A program made the position numbers and the translations under genes. 64,000 nucleotides of DNA from Caulobacter flavus (GTDB lineage: Bacteria; Pseudomonadota; Alphaproteobacteria; Caulobacterales; Caulobacteraceae). The notes under the pieces are model-generated. The model was given only the letters and a program-made list of their open reading frames with translations, was not told where the DNA came from and made no database searches. The stretch spans positions 124,001-188,000 of the forward strand of contig NZ_CP026100.1 of the NCBI RefSeq assembly GCF_003722335.1, written 5' to 3'. Shown in pieces: positions 56,038 through 63,026 of the stretch (position 1 is its first letter; each line of letters begins with the position of its first letter).

Positions 56038-57126
56038 ATGACCGACGTGACGAACCAGCCCGAGGCGGCGCTCGACCATGACCTTGGCCGAAGCGGCGGC
56101 GGGCCGATCCAGGCCCTGGTGCGCCTGGCCCAGGACGCGCCGGTTCCCGATTTCGTCTCGCGGTTCGCCATCGAGCGGCTGGTCGCCGGGGCCCGGCGAT
56201 CGCTGCGGCGCGCGCCGCCGGACGCCTCGCTGTCGTTCGCCCGGGCCATGGCCGAGCGCCCGATCGCCACCCACACCGCCGACGCCAACGCCCAGCACTA
56301 CGAACTGCCGGCCGCCTTCTTCCAGGCGGTGCTCGGCCCTCACCTGAAATATTCCAGCGGCTTCTATCCGCCCGGCGCGTCCACCCTGGCCGAGGCCGAG
56401 GTCGCCGCCCTGCGCGAGACCGAAAGCCACGCCGACCTGCGCGACGGCCAGGACGTGCTGGAGCTGGGCTGCGGCTGGGGCTCGCTGTCGCTGTGGATGG
56501 CCGAGCGCTTCCCGGCCTCGACGATCACGGCGGTGTCCAACTCGACGTCGCAGCGCGCCTTCATCCAGGCTCGCGCGGCCGAGCGCGGCCTGTCCAACCT
56601 GACCGTCGTCACCGCCGACATGAACGTCTTCGACACGGCCCGCCGCTTCGACCGCGTGGTCTCGGTCGAGATGTTCGAGCACATGAGCAACTGGCGGGCC
56701 CTGCTGGAGCGGGTGCGGACCTGGCTGAGGCCGGACGGCCTGCTGTTCCTGCACGTCTTCGCCCATGCCACGACGCCCTACCGCTTCGAGACCGAGGATC
56801 CGGACGATTGGATCGCCCGCCATTTCTTCAGCGGCGGCGTCATGCCCAGCCACGACCTGCCCTGGCGCTTTCCCGACCTGTTCGAGGTGGCGATGAACTG
56901 GCGCTGGAGCGGCGCCCACTACGCCCGCACCGCCGAGCAGTGGCTGACGCGGTTCGACGCCGCGCGCCCGGTGATCGATCCGCTGCTGGTCGAGGTCTAT
57001 GGCGACCAGGCGAGGATCTGGCGCCGGCGCTGGCGGCTGTTCTTCCTGGCCACGGCCGGCCTGTTCGGCCATCGCGGCGGCGCCGAATGGGGCGTCAGCC
57101 ATTATCGCCTGCGGCCGGTGACCTGA
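56038..57126 (+). CDS. Cyclopropane-fatty-acid-phospholipid synthase-family methyltransferase
   Basis: A 362-residue SAM-dependent methyltransferase of the Cfa/UfaA group, which adds methylene groups to double bonds of lipid chains. The N-terminal helical part ends near residue 80; HYELPAAFFQAVLGPHLKYSSGFY (about 87-110) is the family's substrate segment, the SAM motif VLELGCGWGSLS is at 140-151, and SVEMFEHM plus the late MPSHDLPW and WLTRFDA follow. It lies divergent to the FAD and DUF1365 genes and is followed by DUF2177 and the sigma factor. GACGGAGG precedes the ATG. Likely modifies membrane lipids under the control of the ECF sigma factor. Confidence 0.92.
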   Translation: MTDVTNQPEAALDHDLGRSGGGPIQALVRLAQDAPVPDFVSRFAIERLVAGARRSLRRAPPDASLSFARAMAERPIATHTADANAQHYELPAAFFQAVLGPHLKYSSGFYPPGASTLAEAEVAALRETESHADLRDGQDVLELGCGWGSLSLWMAERFPASTITAVSNSTSQRAFIQARAAERGLSNLTVVTADMNVFDTARRFDRVVSVEMFEHMSNWRALLERVRTWLRPDGLLFLHVFAHATTPYRFETEDPDDWIARHFFSGGVMPSHDLPWRFPDLFEVAMNWRWSGAHYARTAEQWLTRFDAARPVIDPLLVEVYGDQARIWRRRWRLFFLATAGLFGHRGGAEWGVSHYRLRPVT

Positions 57127-57140
57127 AGGAGCTCTCGGAC

Positions 57141-57551
57141 ATGCTGCGCTACGCCCTCGGCTATCTCGCGACCGCCGTCGTCTTCCTGGCGCTGGACGCC
57201 GTCTGGCTGACCCAGATGGCCGACCGGCTCTACCGCCCGCGCATCGGCGCGCTGATGGCCGACACGCCCAGCCTGCCGCCGGCCGTCGCCTTCTACCTGA
57301 TCTACATCGGGGCGGTGACGTGGTTCGCGATCACGCCGGCCCTGCGCCCCGACGGCGGCTGGCCGCGCCTGCTGGCCAACGCCGCCCTGTTCGGCCTGGC
57401 CGCCTACGCCACCTACGACCTGACCAACCAGGCGACCCTGAAGACCTGGTCCACAGCCGTCACCCTGGCCGACATGGCCTGGGGCGCGTTCGTCACCACC
57501 GCCGCGGCGTCCGCCGGCTATTTCGTCGCCAGCCGAATTGGCGCGCGGTAA
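57141..57551 (+). CDS. DUF2177 membrane protein
   Basis: A 136-residue inner-membrane protein with four predicted helices (about 4-22, 46-65, 78-95, 108-128). The start LRYALGYLATAVVFLALDAVWL, YLIYIGAVTWFAI and YATYDLTNQATLKTW are the DUF2177 landmarks. It starts 14 bp after the CFA-type gene, so it is in the same transcript. No biochemical function is known for the family; its fixed place in this locus points to the same lipid process. Confidence 0.88.
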   Translation: MLRYALGYLATAVVFLALDAVWLTQMADRLYRPRIGALMADTPSLPPAVAFYLIYIGAVTWFAITPALRPDGGWPRLLANAALFGLAAYATYDLTNQATLKTWSTAVTLADMAWGAFVTTAAASAGYFVASRIGAR

Positions 57552-57617
57552 GCCGTTGCCAGCCTCGAGGCGGCATGCGAGCGTCCGCCTTCGGCATCAG
57601 GCCGGAGGGGACGTCGC

Positions 57618-58172
57618 TTGGACGCTGACAGCAGCCGCGCCTTGCTTTCGCGCGCGATCGCTCGCGTGGCCAATCGCGACCAGGACGCCCTCAAATACGT
57701 CTATCGGCACACCTCCGCGAAGCTATTGGGCGTCGCCTTGCGTATCTTGAACGATCGCGAGGAGGCCGAGGACGTGTTGCAGGACGTCTATCTGACGGTG
57801 TGGAACAAGGCCGACCGGTTCGACCCGGAGAAGGCCAGCCCGATCACCTGGCTGGTCAGCCTGGCCCGCAACCGCGCCATCGACCGGCTGCGCTCGCGCG
57901 GGACGCGGGTGATGACCGGCGTAGAGGAAGCCGAGGCCCTGCCCGACGCCGCGCCCCTGGCCCCGGCCCGGATCGAGGCCGACGAGGACCGCCGGCGCCT
58001 CGACGGCTGCCTGGACCAACTCGATCCCAAGCATTCGGGCGCCGTGCGCCGGGCCTTCTTCGAAGGCCTGACCTACGACGCCCTGTCCCAGGCGGTCGGC
58101 GTGCCGCTGGGCACCATGAAGAGCTGGATCCGGCGCAGCCTGATCAGCTTGCGGGCCTGTCTCGAAGCATGA
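57618..58172 (+). CDS. ECF sigma factor, SigK/RpoE-like
   Basis: A 184-residue ECF sigma factor. Region 2 is LKYVYRHTSAKLLGVALRILNDREEAEDVLQDVYLTVW and WLVSLARNRAIDRLRSRG (about 26-95); region 4 is LDPKHSGAVRRAFFEGLTYDALSQAVGVPLGTMKSWIRRSLISLR (about 136-180), which matches the group that works with RskA or ChrR-type anti-sigma proteins. The start is TTG with GGAGGGGA before it. The stop overlaps the anti-sigma gene (ATGA). The gene is the last-but-one of a run with a CFA-type methyltransferase, so the locus is likely self-regulated. Confidence 0.9.
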   Translation: MDADSSRALLSRAIARVANRDQDALKYVYRHTSAKLLGVALRILNDREEAEDVLQDVYLTVWNKADRFDPEKASPITWLVSLARNRAIDRLRSRGTRVMTGVEEAEALPDAAPLAPARIEADEDRRRLDGCLDQLDPKHSGAVRRAFFEGLTYDALSQAVGVPLGTMKSWIRRSLISLRACLEA

Positions 58173-58915
58173 CCGACGCGACCGACATCCCCCCCGAAGG
58201 CCCAGAAGGCCACGAAGGCGAAGAGCGCCCCCTGGCCGGCGAGTACGTGCTGGGCGTGCTGGACGCCGCCGAACGCGCCGAGGCGCAAGCCCGCATGGCC
58301 GCCGATCCTGCCTTCGCCCGCTCGGTGGCCTGGTGGGAGGATCGCCTGACGCCGCTGGCCGCCGACATCGCCTCGGCCCAGCCGTCGGACGGCCTGTGGC
58401 CGCGCATCCAGAACCTGATCGCCGAACCGCTGAAGCCGTCGGCCTGGAGCAACGTGACCCTGTGGCGCGGCCTCACCGCCGGCGCCATGGCGCTGGCGGC
58501 GGCCTGCGTGGTCATCGCCGTCCTGCCCCGCCCGGTCGTCCCGCCGGCCGTGGCGCCCGCCCCGGCCAGACCGCAGGCCGCCGAAGTGGCGCTGATCGCC
58601 GACCCCGCGACCAACAAGCCGATGCTGGTCGCCACCCTCGACCATGGCATGAACCAGGTGATGCTGACGCCGATGGGCATGAAGATGCCGCAGGGCCGCG
58701 ACGCCGAGCTGTGGATCATCCCCGAGGGCCAGAAGGCCATCTCCCTGGGCGTAATCCCGACCGACAAGCCGATGCGCATCCCGATGCCGAAAGACCTGCG
58801 CGGCGAAGGGACCTACACCGCCCTGCTGGCCGTCACCGACGAGCCGATCGGCGGCTCGCCTACCGGCGTGGCCACCGGCTCGGTGCGCGCGGCGGGCAAG
58901 TTCGCCAAGGCCTAA
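58169..58915 (+). CDS. RskA-type anti-sigma factor
   Basis: A 248-residue anti-sigma factor. The cytoplasmic N-terminal helix-rich part (LAGEYVLGVLDAAERAEAQARMAADPAFARSVAWWEDRLTPLA, about 22-64) is the anti-sigma-K pattern without an HCCH zinc motif. One membrane helix lies at about 98-119, then a Pro-rich hinge and a periplasmic RskA domain (about 140-248) with DPATNKPMLVATLDHGMNQV and GRDAELWIIPEGQKAISLGVIP. Its start overlaps the sigma stop. It would hold the sigma factor until a periplasmic or membrane signal is sensed. Confidence 0.9.
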   Translation: MTDATDIPPEGPEGHEGEERPLAGEYVLGVLDAAERAEAQARMAADPAFARSVAWWEDRLTPLAADIASAQPSDGLWPRIQNLIAEPLKPSAWSNVTLWRGLTAGAMALAAACVVIAVLPRPVVPPAVAPAPARPQAAEVALIADPATNKPMLVATLDHGMNQVMLTPMGMKMPQGRDAELWIIPEGQKAISLGVIPTDKPMRIPMPKDLRGEGTYTALLAVTDEPIGGSPTGVATGSVRAAGKFAKA

Positions 58916-58942
58916 CGGCGGTTTTCGGGGAGCCATCGCGGC

Positions 58943-60079
58943 GTGGACGCGTTGGCCCCGGTCATGAAGGACATCCCCGCCTGGCTGCCTGACTGGCTGA
59001 ACGATTCCGTATGGCTGATCGCCTGGGCGCCGCCCTGGATCATCAGCCTGGCGCTGATCGCCATCGCCGTGGTTCTGGCCTGGACGGTCCACGCCGTGGT
59101 CGTGCGGGCGGTCCGCCACACCCTGTCCAAGCGCGACGCCTTCTGGCAGGCCCTGATCGCCCGCACGCGGCGACCCACCCGCATGGCCTTCGTGGTCGCC
59201 GCCCTGGGCGCGGCGGTCTCGGTCGCCCCGCTCGACGCGGCGCAGGCGCAGACGGCCAAGCACCTGCTGCTGGTGATGTTCATCCTGCTGCTGGGCTGGA
59301 TGTCGATGACCGCGCTGGACATCGGCGCGGCGCTCTACATGCGCGGCTTCAAGGTCGACGTCGAAGACAACCTCCTGGCCCGCAAGCACGTCACCCAGAT
59401 CCGCATCCTGCGCCGTGCCCTGGCCATACTGATCGGCATCTTCACCCTGGCCCTGGCGCTGATGACCATCCCAGGCGTGCGCCAGTGGGGCGTCAGCCTG
59501 CTGGCCGCCGGCGGCGCGGCCTCGCTGATCGTCGGCCTGGCGCTGCAACCGCTGCTGACCAACCTGATCGCCGGCATCCAGATCGCCGTCACCCAGCCGA
59601 TCCGCATCGACGACGCCGTGATCGTCGAGAAGGAATGGGGGAACATCGAGGAGATCAACGCCACCTACGTGGTCGTGCGCCTGTGGGACTGGCGGCGGAT
59701 GGTGCTGCCGCTCAGCTACTTCATCCAGACCCCGTTCCAGAACTGGACCCGCGAAAGCGCCGCGCTGATCGGCACGGCCATGCTCTATGTCGATCCCTCC
59801 GCGCCCGTCGATCGCCTGCGCGCCAGGCTGGAAGAGATCGCCAGGGCCTCGCCCCGCTGGGACGGCAAGGTGGTCAACCTGGCGGTCACCGACATCACGC
59901 CCGAGGTCATGGAGGTGCGCTGCCTGGTCAGCGCGCGCAACGCCCCCACCACCTTCGACCTGCGCTGCGAGGTGCGGGAAAAGATGATGGCCTTCCTGCG
60001 CGAGGAGCTTCCCGACGCCTTCCCGAAGAAGCGCCTGGCTCTGGCGGCGGAAGGGCTGGAGGCCGCGTCGCTCGGCTGA
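58943..60079 (+). CDS. MscS-family mechanosensitive channel
   Basis: A 378-residue inner-membrane protein. Helices lie near 22-50, 80-100, 110-135 and 160-185, followed by the pore-lining helix (about 184-211) with the Gly/Ala-rich GVSLLAAGGAASLIVGLALQ and PLLTNLIAGIQIAVTQPI that define MscS. The beta domain contains VEKEWGNIEEINATYVVVRLWDWRRMVLPLSYFI. It is an extended member, larger than E. coli MscS (286). The GTG start has GGGGAG upstream; ATG (58964) is also possible. It follows the RskA gene by 27 bp and could belong to the same transcript. Confidence 0.9.
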   Translation: MDALAPVMKDIPAWLPDWLNDSVWLIAWAPPWIISLALIAIAVVLAWTVHAVVVRAVRHTLSKRDAFWQALIARTRRPTRMAFVVAALGAAVSVAPLDAAQAQTAKHLLLVMFILLLGWMSMTALDIGAALYMRGFKVDVEDNLLARKHVTQIRILRRALAILIGIFTLALALMTIPGVRQWGVSLLAAGGAASLIVGLALQPLLTNLIAGIQIAVTQPIRIDDAVIVEKEWGNIEEINATYVVVRLWDWRRMVLPLSYFIQTPFQNWTRESAALIGTAMLYVDPSAPVDRLRARLEEIARASPRWDGKVVNLAVTDITPEVMEVRCLVSARNAPTTFDLRCEVREKMMAFLREELPDAFPKKRLALAAEGLEAASLG

Positions 60080-60117
60080 CCGCGAGCCTCCGCCCCATGG
60101 GGGCAGACAAATCCAAA

Positions 60118-60176
60118 GTAAGTGATTTATGACTTACAAGCAGGCGCCCGCGCGTCCGGCTGGCGCTTGCGCGGGC
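60118..60176. promoter_or_regulatory. Inverted repeats before the allantoate amidohydrolase gene
   Basis: The gap 60080-60270 contains GTAAGT-N8-ACTTAC (60118-60137) in a local AT-rich patch, which could be an operator, and GCCCGCGC/GCGCGGGC (60146-60176), a GC hairpin without a T-run that may end the mscS transcript. I saw no clear -35/-10 pair. Confidence 0.4.
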
Positions 60177-60270
60177 AATCGCGCGGCATCTTCGCCTTAC
60201 GGCCGCTTGCCGACGAGGATCGACGGGCGCAGCCTGCTACCGGGGGAGCGACGAAACGGCGGGGAGCGGA

Positions 60271-61644
60271 GTGACTCAAGCGTTCGAGATCGGCGTCAGG
60301 GCCAAGGCCCGCTGCGACCTGATGGGCGCGGCGCCGTTCAGCGAGGCCGACGACATGCTGGTGCGCCGGTTCCTCACCCCGGCCCACAAGGCCGCCCTCG
60401 ACACCCTGAAGTTCTGGATGGAAGAGGCCGGCATGGCCGTCCGCCTCGATCCGGCCGGCAACCTGGTCGGCCGCTACGAGGGCGAGACGCCCGACGCCCC
60501 CGCCCTGCTGATCGGCTCGCACATCGACAGCGTGCGCAACGGCGGCCGCTATGACGGGGCGCTGGGCGTGATGCTGGCGGTCGACCTGATCGGCGCCTTC
60601 CACCGCCAGGGCCGCCGCCTGCCTTTCGCGCTGGAGGCCATCGCGTTCGGCGACGAGGAGGGCTCGCGCTTTCCCGCCTCCATGGCCTGCAGCCGCGCGG
60701 TGGCCGGCACGGTCGATCCCCGCGTCGTCGAGATGACCGACGCCGAGGGCGTGAGCCTGGCCGAGGCCTACGCCGCCTTCGGCCTGGACCCGACCCGCAT
60801 CGTCGAGGCGGCCCGCCGGCCGGGCGAGGTCTTCGCCTTTCTCGAAGCCCATATCGAACAGGGCCCGGTGCTGGAGGCCGAGGGCCTGGCGCTGGGCGTC
60901 GTCACCGCCATCGCCGCCCAGAAGCGCATCCTGGTGCGGTTCAAGGGCCAGGCGGGCCACGCCGGCACCACGCCCATGCACCTGCGCAAGGACCCCGGCC
61001 CCGCCGCCGCCGAGGCCGTGCTGGCCCTCGAACGCATATGCCGCGAGGGCCCGCTGGCCGGGACCGACGGCCTGGTCGGGACGGTGGGCCGCATGACCGC
61101 CCTGCCCGGCGCCTTCAACGTCATTCCCGGCGCCGTCGAGTTCTCGATGGACATCCGCGCCGAGACCTCGGCCACCCGCGACGCGGCCGTCGAGGCGATC
61201 ACCGCGCAGATCGAAGCCATCGCCGCGCGGCGCGATCTCAAGGTCGCCGTCACCCTGATGCAGGAACTGGCCGAAAGCCCCTGCGACGCGGGCCTGACCG
61301 ACCTGCTGGCGGCCGCCGTCGACGACCTGAATGATCCGGGGGGCCAGGCCGCCCGCCGCCTGCCCAGCGGGGCGGGCCACGACGCCATGGTCATCGCCGA
61401 CCTGTGCCCCACCGCCATGCTGTTCATCCGCTGCGAAGGCGGGGTCAGCCACAACCCGGCCGAAGCCGTCACCGACGCCGACTGCGCCCTGGCGGCGCGG
61501 GCCATGGTGGGGTTCGTCGAGCGGCTTTCCTCTGAATTTTCATCGTCATCCCGACCGGAGCGCGCCAGCGTGGAGAGCCGGGACCCAGGAGCCGTGCGCA
61601 CCGCCCCTGGGTCCCGGATCGCCCCTGCGGGGCGTCCGGGATGA
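60271..61644 (+). CDS. Allantoate amidohydrolase (M20-type hydantoinase/carbamoylase family)
   Basis: A 457-residue zinc enzyme of the AllC/HyuC group that hydrolyses allantoate or N-carbamoyl amino acids. Motifs are GSHIDSVRNGGRYDGALGV (about 83-101), FGDEEGSRFPASM (about 126-138, with metal Glu), AHIEQGPVLEAEG (about 192-204), GHAGTTPMHLRKDP and LPSGAGHDAM (about 362-371). GTG start with GGGGAGCGGA. The neighbours (aminotransferase, PuuE-type allantoinase) point to allantoate. The last 30 or so residues (SSRPERASVESRDPG...) are encoded by a family D repeat; the normal family end is near residue 420-425. Confidence 0.88.
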   Translation: MTQAFEIGVRAKARCDLMGAAPFSEADDMLVRRFLTPAHKAALDTLKFWMEEAGMAVRLDPAGNLVGRYEGETPDAPALLIGSHIDSVRNGGRYDGALGVMLAVDLIGAFHRQGRRLPFALEAIAFGDEEGSRFPASMACSRAVAGTVDPRVVEMTDAEGVSLAEAYAAFGLDPTRIVEAARRPGEVFAFLEAHIEQGPVLEAEGLALGVVTAIAAQKRILVRFKGQAGHAGTTPMHLRKDPGPAAAEAVLALERICREGPLAGTDGLVGTVGRMTALPGAFNVIPGAVEFSMDIRAETSATRDAAVEAITAQIEAIAARRDLKVAVTLMQELAESPCDAGLTDLLAAAVDDLNDPGGQAARRLPSGAGHDAMVIADLCPTAMLFIRCEGGVSHNPAEAVTDADCALAARAMVGFVERLSSEFSSSSRPERASVESRDPGAVRTAPGSRIAPAGRPG

Positions 61645-61647
61645 CGG
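61543..61647. repeat. Palindromic repeat, family D copy 2 (inside the 3' end of a gene)
   Basis: CGTCATCCCGACCGGAGCG, CTGGGTCCCGGATCG and CGTCCGGGATGAC match the family D arms at 7970-8068 and 62903-63004. The allantoate amidohydrolase frame runs into the element from the left and ends at a TGA inside it. Confidence 0.85.
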
Positions 61648-61663
61648 CTTGATGGATAGGCGT

Positions 61664-62881
61664 ATGGATACCTTCCGCGAACTCGACCACCCCGCCCGCC
61701 TGCTGATGGGCCCAGGCCCCATCAACGTGCACCCGCGCGTGCTGCGGGCCATGTCGGTGCAACTGCTGGGCCAGTTCGATCCCGAGTTCACCGGCTACAT
61801 GAACGAGGTCATGGCGCTGTATCGCGGCGTCTTCCAGACCACGAACCAATGGACCTTCGTGGTCGACGGCACCTCGCGCGCCGGCATCGAGGCGGCCCTG
61901 GTCTCGACCCTGCAGCCGGGCGACGACGTGGTGGTGGTCAACGCCGGGCGCTTTGGCCTGCTGCTGGCCGAAATCGCCGAACGATGCGACGCCAAGGTCA
62001 CCTTCGTCGAGGGCGAGTGGGGCCAGGTCGTCGATCCGCAGGCGGTCGAGGACGCGGTCGCGCGGGTGAAGCCGCGCCTGGTGGCCTGCGTGCACGGCGA
62101 CACCTCGACCACCATCGCCCAGCCGATCGAGGCCATCGGCGAGATCTGCCAGCGCCACGGCGCCCTTCTGTACGTCGACGCCACCGCCACGCTTGGCGGC
62201 ATGAGCGTTCCGGTCGACGCCTGGAAGGCCGACATCGTCACCGCCGGCCTGCAGAAGTGCATGGGCGGCCCCTCCGGCTCGGCCCCGATCACCATCAGCG
62301 ACAAGGCCGCCGAGCACATCTTTTCCCGCCGCCACGTCGAGAAGGGGCTAGCGGCGCCGGGAACGGCCGGCAATGGCCGACGCATCGCCTCCAACTACTT
62401 CGACCTGGCCATGATCATGGACTACTGGTCCGACAAGCGCCTGAACCACCACACCGAGGCGGCCAGCATGCTGTTCGCCGCCCGCGAATGCGCGCGGATC
62501 GTGCTGGAGGAAGGCCTCGAGGCCCGCTTCGCCCGCCACGCCCTGGCCGGCGCGGCCATGACCGCCGGGATCGAGGCGCTGGGCCTGACGGTCTACGGCG
62601 ACCAGGCCCACAAGATGACCAACGTCACCGGCGTCATCGCGCCCGCCGGCGTCGACTACGACCGCGTGAAGGCCCGCATGCGCACCGAGTTCGAGATCGA
62701 GATCGGCGCGGCCTTCGGGCCGCTCGCCGGCAAGATCTGGCGCATCGGGACGATGGGCGTGAACGCCCGCAAGCACGCTGTGCTGCAGACCCTGGCCGCG
62801 CTGGAGGCTGTGCTGCGCTGGGAGGGTTTTGCCGCTCCGGCCGGGGCGGGCGTGGACGCGGCGCTGGGGGTGTTTGGATGA
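61664..62881 (+). CDS. Ureidoglycine-glyoxylate-type aminotransferase (alanine-glyoxylate aminotransferase family)
   Basis: A 405-residue class V PLP enzyme. It has RLLMGPGPINVHPRVLRAM, the glycine-rich pattern of alanine/serine-glyoxylate aminotransferases, VDGTSRAGIEAAL, the YVDATATLGG segment and the PLP-lysine region IVTAGLQKCMGGPSGSAPI (about 200), with a KLNHHTEA-like KRLNHHTEAASM later. Between AllC- and PuuE-type genes the best reading is (S)-ureidoglycine:glyoxylate aminotransferase (PucG-like). The start could be this ATG or one four codons earlier (61652). It follows the repeat-containing end of the AllC-type gene by 19 bp. Confidence 0.85.
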   Translation: MDTFRELDHPARLLMGPGPINVHPRVLRAMSVQLLGQFDPEFTGYMNEVMALYRGVFQTTNQWTFVVDGTSRAGIEAALVSTLQPGDDVVVVNAGRFGLLLAEIAERCDAKVTFVEGEWGQVVDPQAVEDAVARVKPRLVACVHGDTSTTIAQPIEAIGEICQRHGALLYVDATATLGGMSVPVDAWKADIVTAGLQKCMGGPSGSAPITISDKAAEHIFSRRHVEKGLAAPGTAGNGRRIASNYFDLAMIMDYWSDKRLNHHTEAASMLFAARECARIVLEEGLEARFARHALAGAAMTAGIEALGLTVYGDQAHKMTNVTGVIAPAGVDYDRVKARMRTEFEIEIGAAFGPLAGKIWRIGTMGVNARKHAVLQTLAALEAVLRWEGFAAPAGAGVDAALGVFG

Positions 62882-62902
62882 GCACCTTCGCACAACAAAG
62901 CT

Positions 62903-63004
62903 CGTCATCCCGGACGGCCAAAGGCCGATCCGGGACCCAGGGGCGAGCGGCAATGCGGCGGCCCCTGGGTCCCGGCTCTTCGCTTCGCTACGGCCGGGAT
63001 GACG
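62903..63004. repeat. Intergenic palindromic repeat, family D copy 3
   Basis: CGTCATCCCGGACGGCC, GATCCGGGACCCAGGGGC, GCCCCTGGGTCCCGGCTC and CGGCCGGGATGACG, very close to copy 1. It lies between the aminotransferase stop and the PuuE-type gene. Confidence 0.85.
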
Positions 63005-63026
63005 TAAAAAATGTCGGGGAAGGGCA

